Below are positions 8,079 through 14,226 of a DNA stretch of 32,888 nt, piece after piece. Source of the DNA: Nitrospirota bacterium. Its GTDB lineage: Bacteria; JACPQY01. The stretch is taken from positions 1 to 32,888 of the forward strand of contig JACPQY010000042.1 of assembly GCA_016190245.1 (NCBI GenBank). Reading direction: 5' to 3'. Position numbers and translations under genes: made by a program. The notes under the pieces are model-generated. The model did not search any database and was not told the origin of the DNA. It was given only the letters and a program-made list of their open reading frames with translations. Numbering within the stretch: position 1 is the stretch's first letter; every line of letters begins with the position of its first letter.

Positions 8079-8321
8079 ATGCAGACGATCTCCGTTTCCA
8101 AGTTCAAGGCGACCTGCCTGTCGCTCCTTGAAACCGTCCGCAAGACCGGAAAACCGATCCTGGTGACCAAACGCGGCGAGCCCCTCGCCCAGGTCGTTCC
8201 CCCCCCGTCCCCGAAACGTAAGAGTTCGTGGCTGGGGTGCATGGCGGGCACGGCAACGATCACCGGCGACATCATCGCCCCGGCGGCCGACCCGGACGAG
8301 TGGGAGGCCGAGAGAGACTGA
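8079..8321 (+). CDS. vapB: Antitoxin of the Phd/YefM family
   Basis: An 80-residue antitoxin. The N-terminal Phd/YefM DNA-binding fold is recognisable from QTISVSKFKATCLSLLETV and the following GKPILVTKRGEPLAQVVP. The C-terminal tail (from about residue 50) is the expected toxin-binding segment and ends in acidic DPDEWEAERD. ATG 8079 was chosen over ATG 8037 because the family begins at this methionine and 8037 lies inside the predicted promoter. No clear ribosome site precedes it. The stop codon overlaps the apparent start of the PIN toxin. Confidence 0.85.
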   Translation: MQTISVSKFKATCLSLLETVRKTGKPILVTKRGEPLAQVVPPPSPKRKSSWLGCMAGTATITGDIIAPAADPDEWEAERD

Positions 8322-8710
8322 AACTGCTGCTGGATACGCACGTCTGGCTCTGGAGCGCGCTCACTCCCGACCGGATAGCAGATCACGCACGATCGGTCTT
8401 GCACGACAGAAACAATGAGCTGTGGCTTTCGCCGATCAGCATCTGGGAAACCCTCCTCCTCGCGCGGAAAGGCCGGATCATTCTGGAGCCCACGCCCACC
8501 GCGTGGCTGGCCAACACCCTCAACGCCATCGCCCTCCAGGAAGCCCCCTTGACCTTCGCCGTGGCCCAAGCCAGCGAGCAGTTTACGACCGACATCCCCG
8601 ACCCGGCGGACCGGTTCCTAGCCGCCACCGCCGTCGTGTACGGCCTCACCCTCGTCACGGCGGACCGCCGCCTCCGCGCCCGGCGCGAGTTCCGTTCCCT
8701 CCGGAGCTGA
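8300..8710 (+). CDS. vapC: PIN-domain toxin (VapC family)
   Basis: Mg-dependent ribonuclease toxin of a type II toxin-antitoxin pair. Acidic active-site residues are visible: Asp in LLLDTHVWLW (residue 12), Glu50 in ISIWETLLLARKG, Asp104 in DPADRFLAATA and Asp122 in LTLVTAD. Length and C-terminus look complete. The start is unusual. Family members begin MKLLLDTH..., but this position (8318) is CTG, in a CTGA overlap with the antitoxin stop and 10 nt after GGAGG. The nearest conventional start is GTG 8300, used here, which has a poor ribosome site. Either start leaves the PIN domain intact. The cassette abuts a broken histidine-kinase gene. Confidence 0.85.
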   Translation: MGGRERLKLLLDTHVWLWSALTPDRIADHARSVLHDRNNELWLSPISIWETLLLARKGRIILEPTPTAWLANTLNAIALQEAPLTFAVAQASEQFTTDIPDPADRFLAATAVVYGLTLVTADRRLRARREFRSLRS

Positions 8711-8723
8711 AACCTCGGCAGGA

Positions 8724-9152
8724 GCTGACCGTGACCTGACCGCCGTCGCGGTTGTACTTGATGGCGTTGTCCAGGAGATTGAGAAGAATCTGCTCCAGGG
8801 CAAACTCATCGGCTCTCACCGCGTCACTCGCACCCAGACCGGACACCAGTCGCACGTGCCGGCCCTCCGCTTCCGACTGGAGCGAAGTGAAGAGGCGCCC
8901 AACTATTTCGCGCAAGCGCACCTCCCTGCGCTCGATCGGCCACCGCCCGCTCTCGATCCGACCCAGCGTGAGGAGATCCTCCACCAATCGTCCCAACCGC
9001 CGCGCGTTCGCATGGATTCGCTCAATGAAGCGATCGCGCATCACGGGATCGGAAGCGGCCCCCTGAGCGAGTGTTTCGGCATATCCAAGGATCGAACTGA
9101 GCGGCGTCTTGAGCTCATGGGCAGCATTGAGCACGAAATCGCGCACTCGAAC
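8724..9152 (-). pseudogene. Histidine kinase fragment (PhoR-like), truncated at both ends
   Basis: The minus-strand frame encodes the phosphoacceptor H-box (RDFVLNAAHELKTPLSSILGYAE) and continues through the DHp domain to the N-box (QILLNLLDNAIKYNRDGG). Homology then stops at GGQVTVS near 8724; the rest of the ATPase domain (D-, F- and G-boxes) is missing, exactly where the VapBC cassette begins. Upstream, an in-frame stop at 9153-9155 cuts off the sensor part, and the sequence switches to a phoU fragment on the other strand. It can have no kinase activity as it stands. The H-box style resembles PhoR, which fits the adjoining phoU remnant. Confidence 0.8.
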
Positions 9153-9502
9153 TCAACAAAGAACCGCAGATCAAGCCCTATGTAGACCTTCCCCAGATGG
9201 CCCTCCGGGCGCAGACCATGGTGAGGGGAGCGCTGGACGCTTTCGTGACCAAGGATTCCGCCGCCGCGAGAACGGTCTGTGCGGCCGACGATTCGGTGGA
9301 CCAGCTCCTGGAGCAGATCTTCCGGGAGCTCCTCACCTACATGATCCAGGATCCTGCCGCCATCGCCCGGGGGATGCGCCTCTCGTTCGTGGCCAAGTAC
9401 ATCGAACGCATCGCGGACCACGCCACCAACGTCGCCGAACTCGTCACCTACATGATCGAGGGCGAGATCATCCGGCACACGGGGGGGCGCCCCACGCCCT
9501 AA
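9143..9502 (+). pseudogene. phoU: PhoU C-terminal fragment
   Basis: The plus-strand frame encodes the second three-helix bundle of the phosphate-signalling protein PhoU. It opens with LELNKEPQIKPYVDLPQMALRAQTM and ends with the conserved metal-binding helix region (SFVAKYIERIADHATNVAELVTYMIEGEIIRH). About half of a normal PhoU of about 220 residues is present. The N-terminal bundle is missing and no start codon with a ribosome site is seen; ATG 9197 lies inside the conserved region. The left edge is fused, within roughly 10 bp, to an oppositely oriented kinase fragment. Probably non-functional. Confidence 0.8.
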
Positions 9503-9556
9503 GCCAAAGCGCGGCGGAGTTGTGCGGGGCGGCCGATTCGGCCATCATCGCTCACT

Positions 9557-10786
9557 GTGCCGAGTCGAGGACCTCTGACCGGAGTGCGCGTCCTGGACCT
9601 CACCCAGACGCTTGCCGGGCCGTTCGGGAGCATGCTCCTGGGCGATCTGGGCGCCGAGGTCATCAAGATCGAGCACCCGACGCAGCCCGACGTCGCCCGG
9701 ACCACGCCGCCTCACTTCATCGCGGGCGAGAGCACCTACTTCTTCAGCCTCAACCGCAACAAGAAAAGCCTGGCCCTGGACCTGAAGCACCCCCAGGGAC
9801 ACCGCGTGTTCCTCGACCTCGTCCGGAAGAGCGACGTCGTCATCCACAACTTCCGCCCGGGCACCATGGAGCGTCTCGGCCTGGGCTATCGCAACCTGCG
9901 CCGCCTGAACCTCCGCCTAATCTACTGCTCGCTCACGGGCTATGGCCTCACGGGTCCGTGGCGCTCGAAGCCGGGCTACGACTACGTCATCCAGGCCTTC
10001 TCGGGCTTCATGAGCATCACTGGAGAACCGGGCGGTCCGCCCACCAAGGCCGGGCTTTCGATCGTGGACCACGTGGGCGGGCTGTATGCCGCCCTGGCCA
10101 TCGCCTCCGCCCTGTACGCCCGGCGCACGACCGGTCGCGGCACACTCATTGATCTTGCGCTCCTCGACGCGCAACTCTCACTCTTCACGTACGTGGCATC
10201 GGCCTATCTCAATGCGGGCGAGAAGCCGCACCGGGTGCCCGATTCGGGCCACGCCCACATCGTCCCCGTCCAGAACTTCCACGCCAAGGATGGGACGCTC
10301 GTCGTCATGGCGATGAATGATCGGTTCTGGAGGAAGCTCTGCACTGCAATCGACCGACCCGAGTTGGCCGACGACCTTCGCTTCCGCACGATGCAGGACC
10401 GGTATCGGAATCGGGGAAGGGTGATCCCGCTGCTCAAGGGCATCTTCCGTCGGCGCACGGTGGCCGAATGGGTGACAAGACTCGAAGAGGCCGACGTCGT
10501 CTGCGGACCCGTCTCCACGCTGGACCGCGCGCTCCGTCACCCTCAAGTGCGCGCCAGAGACATGGTGATCACGGTTCCCCACCCGCGGGCGGGACCGATT
10601 CGACTCCTCGGGAACCCCGTGAAGCTCGGGCGAAGGCCTCGCCGGCCTACTCCTCCCCCCATTCTCGGGCAGCACACGAGGGAAATCCTTCGCCGTGTGC
10701 TCGGCTATCCCACGGAAAAGATACGCCGGATGGTCTACGAGCGGGTGGCGGGGAGCTCACGCGGATCCGCCAGACAGTCCAACTGA
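9557..10786 (+). CDS. CaiB/BaiF-type (family III) CoA-transferase
   Basis: A 409-residue enzyme that moves coenzyme A between carboxylic acids. It starts with the family signature LTGVRVLDLTQTLAGPFGSMLLGDLGAEVIKIEHP. Other hallmarks are LNRNKKSLALDLKHPQG, the ...NFRPGTMERLGLGY loop, and PPTKAGLSIVDHVGGLYAA, whose Asp171 aligns with the catalytic Asp169 of formyl-CoA transferase. The C-terminal HPQVRARDMV motif is also present. The full length argues for an intact gene. The start is GTG 9557; no strong ribosome site is seen. The acyl substrate cannot be read from the sequence. It lies 54 nt after the phoU fragment and faces the zincin-like gene. Confidence 0.9.
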   Translation: MPSRGPLTGVRVLDLTQTLAGPFGSMLLGDLGAEVIKIEHPTQPDVARTTPPHFIAGESTYFFSLNRNKKSLALDLKHPQGHRVFLDLVRKSDVVIHNFRPGTMERLGLGYRNLRRLNLRLIYCSLTGYGLTGPWRSKPGYDYVIQAFSGFMSITGEPGGPPTKAGLSIVDHVGGLYAALAIASALYARRTTGRGTLIDLALLDAQLSLFTYVASAYLNAGEKPHRVPDSGHAHIVPVQNFHAKDGTLVVMAMNDRFWRKLCTAIDRPELADDLRFRTMQDRYRNRGRVIPLLKGIFRRRTVAEWVTRLEEADVVCGPVSTLDRALRHPQVRARDMVITVPHPRAGPIRLLGNPVKLGRRPRRPTPPPILGQHTREILRRVLGYPTEKIRRMVYERVAGSSRGSARQSN

Positions 10787-10807
10787 CCCACGGCCCCAAC
10801 GCCGGGG

Positions 10808-11272
10808 CTACTCCTCGTCGCTGTCGTCCTCTTCGTCGGCGTCCGACTCGCCACCGGGTGTTGTCTCGTTGCCGCCACCCTTGGAAGACTCGTCGTCGTC
10901 GCCCCCGTCCCCGCCATCATCGTCCGCCATCCCGAGGTGCCGCTTGACCTGCCGAAGGAGCGCCAACTGGATCTCCTCGGCCACCCACTCCCGATCGTCG
11001 CCGCAGCGCTCTTCAAAGGCCGCTTGGTACAGGTAGATCCGAGCCTTCGCGGCGCCCCCCGATTCTCCGGAAGAGCCGACATACAGGGCCAGGAGCGGGT
11101 GCCCTTCCTTCACGGCCTCCGATGCCTCCTCCCCCGGCCGGTCCCTCACCACAATCTCGATGTTCTTGAGCTCGTTGCGGACGGAGGCCGGCAGGTCCGC
11201 CATCGCACGCTCCAAGGCCTGCCTGAATTCACTCTCGCTGATCACGCCAAGCGCGCCCACCTGCCCCCTCAC
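10808..11272 (-). CDS. Zincin_1-like protein with a degenerate metal-binding motif
   Basis: A 154-residue protein resembling the small 'metallopeptidase family' (zincin_1) proteins: an N-terminal helix SEFRQALERAMADLP, then NIEIVVRDRPGEE, a short LLALYVG strand and a late helix. In active members that helix carries HExxHxxG. Here it reads RQVKRHLG (residues 107-114), so both motif histidines and the catalytic glutamate are replaced (H to R107, E to Q108, H to R111). The C-terminus is a long Asp/Glu/Gly-rich tail from about residue 116. Start GTG 11272 overlaps the stop of the upstream lipoprotein gene in a GTGA junction. Probably non-catalytic; family placement is moderately sure. Confidence 0.6.
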   Translation of the reverse strand: MRGQVGALGVISESEFRQALERAMADLPASVRNELKNIEIVVRDRPGEEASEAVKEGHPLLALYVGSSGESGGAAKARIYLYQAAFEERCGDDREWVAEEIQLALLRQVKRHLGMADDDGGDGGDDDESSKGGGNETTPGGESDADEEDDSDEE

Positions 11273-11754
11273 TCAAATGTCAATCGAACTTCGCTCGAGT
11301 AGTTCGAGGCAAGCCCCCCGCGGTAGGCCCAAGCCCGGTAGGTGTAGACCACACCGTTGTGCAGGCCTCGATCCTCGTCCACGAAGCAGGGAACCTTACG
11401 GGAGGGATTGGTGAGCTCGCAACGCACATTTGAGGGCGCGCGACCCACGGGCACGAAGGTCGCCTCCGCCGTCTTGCGCTCGAGGACGAACCCCTCCTCG
11501 TTGTCCGACTTGTCCTCGAACTCAACATAGACCTTCTTCTGGCCCGGCTGGCGCGTCGCCGTCGTCAACCCGGGCGTGCGCGGACACCCATCGCATGCAG
11601 GTTCAGTCACCGGCTCCGCCAGCTCGGGACTTTCCCCTGAGGCAGACTGGACATCATCGGGAGTGAGGGCACACCCGGCCCACGCGGCAAGGCATCCCGC
11701 CACCGCAACAACCGCCCAATATCGAGCTTCCCTCGCCAGCCCCGTGAGACACAT
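11269..11754 (-). CDS. Lipoprotein with a fibronectin type III-like domain
   Basis: A 161-residue exported protein. The N-terminus has a short hydrophobic stretch ending in lipobox VAGC (Cys21), with a second possible WAGC slightly later. A Ser/Glu/Pro-rich spacer follows. Residues about 75-161 look like an FN3 domain: VYVEFEDKSDNEEGFVLERK early, and the typical NGVVYTYRAWAYRGGLASNYSSEV late. Two cysteines in the domain (in VRCELTN and KVPCF) could form a disulfide. ATG 11754 was chosen; AGGAGG directly abuts it, unusually close, and a TTG at 11781 is the alternative. Likely co-transcribed with the zincin-like gene. Function unknown. Confidence 0.65.
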   Translation of the reverse strand: MCLTGLAREARYWAVVAVAGCLAAWAGCALTPDDVQSASGESPELAEPVTEPACDGCPRTPGLTTATRQPGQKKVYVEFEDKSDNEEGFVLERKTAEATFVPVGRAPSNVRCELTNPSRKVPCFVDEDRGLHNGVVYTYRAWAYRGGLASNYSSEVRLTFE

Positions 11755-11856
11755 CCTCCTAAGGTAAAGGAACGCCCCCAACTTGTCCAGACCTTGAATT
11801 TCGCTGAAAATTCAATATTATCTGCGGGTGAACACGGACGATCATGAAGGCCGCCA

Positions 11857-11883
11857 TAAAGGTTTTCTCACGGTTGCCGATTA
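11857..11883 (+). promoter_or_regulatory. Sigma-28 (FliA) promoter of csrA-fliW
   Basis: TAAAGGTT, an 11-bp spacer, then GCCGATTA, close to the consensus TAAAGTTT-N11-GCCGATAA. Transcription would start near 11890, giving a leader of about 18 nt that contains the GGGAAGG ribosome site. It matches the flagellin promoter class at 219-245, so regulator and target would be expressed together. Confidence 0.8.
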
Positions 11884-11907
11884 GCTAACCAGCTAGGGAA
11901 GGCTACC

Positions 11908-12225
11908 ATGCTCGTATTGACCAGGAAGGTCGGCGAAGGCATCACAATCGGCGAAGAGATAAAGATCGTTGTCGTCGAGATCAGGGGCACGCAGGTCAGA
12001 TTGGGGGTCGAGGCACCCAAGAACGTCATTGTTCATCGTGAGGAAATCTTCCGAAAGATCAAGGAAGCCACCGTCGAATCGGCCACGGCTCCCCGCAGCC
12101 TCGAGGAAATTTCGCGGATCTGGAAAGAGATGAAAGATCAAACCAAGCCCGGTAAGGATACCGGAGAAAAAACCCCGAAGCCCCCGGCCAAGGGTCCAAC
12201 CAAGGAAGGAGGAACACCAGGATGA
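11908..12225 (+). CDS. csrA: Carbon storage regulator / flagellin translational repressor
   Basis: RNA-binding homodimer that recognises GGA in hairpin loops. The canonical core is complete in residues 1-60: [20 protein letters not shown], then [18 protein letters not shown] with the conserved RNA-contact Arg. The protein is 105 residues, longer than the usual 60-80, with a lysine/proline-rich tail ([17 protein letters not shown]) of unknown role. It overlaps fliW by 4 nt (ATGA). With FliW and the flagellin gene it forms the partner-switch known from Bacillus and Campylobacter: FliW binds CsrA until free flagellin displaces it. Confidence 0.96.
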   Translation: MLVLTRKVGEGITIGEEIKIVVVEIRGTQVRLGVEAPKNVIVHREEIFRKIKEATVESATAPRSLEEISRIWKEMKDQTKPGKDTGEKTPKPPAKGPTKEGGTPG

Positions 12226-12770
12226 TCATCAAGACCTCGCGTTTCGGTACGCTGGAAGTCGAAGACGCCAAAGTCGTCACGTTCCCGCTCGGACTCTACG
12301 GATTCCCTGGCGAGAAACGCTATGTACTGCTTGACCACGACAGGGAGACCCCCTTCCGATGGCTCCAGTCGGTGGAAAACCCCGACCTCGCCTTCGTGGT
12401 CATCGATCCGCTGACCTTCCGCCCGGACTACCACGTGAGCGTGCAGCGCGAGGACATCTCGGAGGTTCAGCCCGAAAACGAGAAAGACCTGGCCGTACTG
12501 GCCCTCGTCACGATCCCCCGCGGGAATCCCTCCACCATGACCGCGAATCTTCAGGGGCCGCTCGTGATCAACGTGGAAAAGATGCTGGGCAAACAGGTCG
12601 TGCTCCTGGAGTCGGAGTTCCACACGGCGCACAGAATCATCGAGGAGATGAAGGTCCTGGGCGAGCAGCTCAAGACGAACGAGAAGGCTCAGGAAAAATC
12701 CCCCCCCGTGGTAGTCGGCCGCAATCAGGCCGAAATGGGCCTGATCACGCTTCAGGCCGCGGGGATGTAG
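12222..12770 (+). CDS. fliW: Flagellar assembly factor FliW
   Basis: A 182-residue antagonist of CsrA and binding partner of flagellin. Family features: start [54 protein letters not shown], and [34 protein letters not shown]. The C-terminus beyond about residue 145 extends past the usual length of about 150 and is variable. The start codon lies in an ATGA overlap with csrA, so translation is coupled. No other flagellar genes are in this part of the window; the flagellin gene is 11.8 kb to the left. Confidence 0.95.
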   Translation: MIIKTSRFGTLEVEDAKVVTFPLGLYGFPGEKRYVLLDHDRETPFRWLQSVENPDLAFVVIDPLTFRPDYHVSVQREDISEVQPENEKDLAVLALVTIPRGNPSTMTANLQGPLVINVEKMLGKQVVLLESEFHTAHRIIEEMKVLGEQLKTNEKAQEKSPPVVVGRNQAEMGLITLQAAGM

Positions 12771-12832
12771 GCCGCCTCGCCTCCCGACCCCCCCTCGGGC
12801 CGGCCTCCGCGGCTTCCCGGCCCTGACAAATC

Positions 12833-12907
12833 GTAGCCGCACCCGTAAGGGGTGCGGCTACCCGGACCGTCGAGAGGCGTGCGGTAGCCGCAGGCTTTGA
12901 GCCTGCG
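12833..12907. repeat. Two REP-like palindromes, likely also a bidirectional terminator
   Basis: The first palindrome has perfect 12-bp arms (12833-12844 and 12850-12861) around GTAAG. The second has 8-bp arms (12889-12896 and 12900-12907) around TTG. Both contain GTAGCCGCA at their left side, so they are two related members of one repeat family. They lie between the convergent fliW and HDOD genes, where they may stop transcription from both sides. Confidence 0.7.
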
Positions 12908-12943
12908 TCCCGAGTTTCGCGAAAACGCCTGCAAGCGGTCGGC

Positions 12944-13783
12944 TCAGGTCTGAAACATCGCCTTCACTCTCTCGATATCGTCCTCAACCTTTAGAACCAC
13001 CTCGTCAAGGTCGGATGCCTTGAGCTGCAGGTAGTCCCACGTAGGCCGGTCGATTAGCGGCACGAACGGATCGCCCGAGGACCCGCACCCCAAGGCTCTG
13101 ACGAGCATATCGGCGACATGCACCACGGCTGTGATCTGCCGCTCCACCTTCGCCCGACCGGGAACGTGGTGGTATTGCAGTACGTCTTTCAATCCCGGCG
13201 GGAGTTTCCATCTGACGCAGATGTCCGCACCCACCGCTGTGTGATCGAACTCCCCCAAGACCTCCCGCTCAGCCTCAATCATGTAGCACCCCTTCCGCTT
13301 CACAGTCTCCAGAACCTCCTTGTACTCGTGTGGCACCACGATCTTGAGCACCACCTTGCCTAGATCGTGAAGGAGCCCGGCCACGGTCGCCTCGTCCGGC
13401 TTCGGATAGCCCACCTTGCGCGCGATCACGCCCGCCGCGAGGGACGCGCCCAGCGAGTGTTCCCACAATCCCTTGATTTCCTTGGCCATGAGACCCGAGA
13501 CGAATGTGCTGAAAGCCAGCCCCTTGACCACGTTGAATCCCAGGAGAACGACGGCGTGGGCAATGTCCTGGATCTTTCCGGGAAAGCCGTAGAGGGGCGA
13601 ATTGACGAGCCGGAGCACCCGGCCGGCCAAGGCTTGGTCGCGCGAGATGACCCCCGAGAGCTGCTGGGCGGTCACGTGCGGATCGTCCACCATCTGGCTG
13701 ATCTTCTGGATGGCGGCAGGGAGAGGTGGAAGGTTCTTGAGGTCGCTGATCCGCTGCTGGAGGGCCTTGCGGTCGAGCGGCAT
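12944..13783 (-). CDS. HDOD-domain signalling protein
   Basis: A 279-residue protein with an HDOD domain, a relative of HD-type phosphohydrolases found in bacterial signalling. Residues 10-95 show the family opening (LKNLPPLPAAIQKISQMVDDPHVTAQQLSGVISRDQALAGRVLRLVNSPLYGF). An HD motif remains at H139-D140 (GLLHDLGK), which many HDOD proteins lack. The C-terminal helix is acidic. It begins 6 nt after the small partner gene at 13790-14098 and was probably transcribed with it. Motility, second-messenger and stress roles are known for the family; none can be assigned here. Start ATG 13783 fits the family N-terminus. Confidence 0.88.
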   Translation of the reverse strand: MPLDRKALQQRISDLKNLPPLPAAIQKISQMVDDPHVTAQQLSGVISRDQALAGRVLRLVNSPLYGFPGKIQDIAHAVVLLGFNVVKGLAFSTFVSGLMAKEIKGLWEHSLGASLAAGVIARKVGYPKPDEATVAGLLHDLGKVVLKIVVPHEYKEVLETVKRKGCYMIEAEREVLGEFDHTAVGADICVRWKLPPGLKDVLQYHHVPGRAKVERQITAVVHVADMLVRALGCGSSGDPFVPLIDRPTWDYLQLKASDLDEVVLKVEDDIERVKAMFQT

Positions 13784-13789
13784 GGGGAA

Positions 13790-14098
13790 TCAGGAGGGAC
13801 CGAGCTTGAGCCGGAGGATCGCCTGCTTGATGTCCAGCATGAAAGGATCGGCTTCCACCTTCGAGAAACGCTGGTCGATTTCCTTGCGGATCCGCTCCTT
13901 GACGGCCGGGGCCATCGCGCTGCCCGGGTCCTCCTCACCCTCTACCACCACCCACCCCACACCGATCCTGGCCAACCTCTCGAGCACGGCCTCCGAGAGG
14001 GCCGTCCCCTTCGAGCAGAGCACCATCCCCTTCTCGTTCGTGATGGGATGCAAGACCAGCATCCCCGGCTTCACCTTCTCGATCGGCAGGCGCGGCAC
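13790..14098 (-). CDS. Small protein upstream of HDOD gene, resembling the HD-GYP N-terminal (DUF3391-like) module
   Basis: About 102 residues. The first half (LPIEKVKPGMLVLHPITNEKGMVLCSKGTALSEAVLERLARIGVGWVVV) resembles the small beta/alpha module found in front of HD-GYP domains, here as a separate protein. The second half is helical (VKERIRKEIDQRFSKVEADPFMLDIKQAILRLKL). The start is uncertain: GTG 14098 gives the shortest protein containing the module, while a longer GTG start at 14182 would fall inside a palindromic repeat. No ribosome site is evident. The 6-nt gap to the HDOD gene suggests the two act together. Function unknown. Confidence 0.6.
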   Translation of the reverse strand: MPRLPIEKVKPGMLVLHPITNEKGMVLCSKGTALSEAVLERLARIGVGWVVVEGEEDPGSAMAPAVKERIRKEIDQRFSKVEADPFMLDIKQAILRLKLGPS

Positions 14099-14174
14099 GT
14101 TGGGCAAACTAGCACAGGTATCTTGCCGCAGGCAAACCGAGTTCTCGTGTCCCAGCCAGTTGACCCGCCACCGG

Positions 14175-14189
14175 CCCGCCACAGGCGGG
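14175..14189. repeat. Short palindrome between divergent genes
   Basis: CCCGCC-ACA-GGCGGG, with a further upstream copy of CCCGCC at 14164-14169, in the gap between the HDOD-partner gene and topA. It looks like a small REP-type repeat. Confidence 0.45.
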
Positions 14190-14226
14190 TTGACCTGACC
14201 TTCGAATACGACGACAATGAAGAGCT

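Noticed and set aside
8724-9152. A functional histidine kinase
   Set aside because: The sensor part and most of the ATPase domain are missing, so it is listed as a fragment.
9197-9502. An intact short PhoU starting at ATG 9197
   Set aside because: PhoU homology continues upstream of this ATG to about 9143, where it is cut, so the ATG is internal and the first helical bundle is missing.
14098-14182. Longer N-terminus (GTG 14182) for the HDOD partner protein
   Set aside because: The added codons run through a palindromic repeat and do not resemble the family module.
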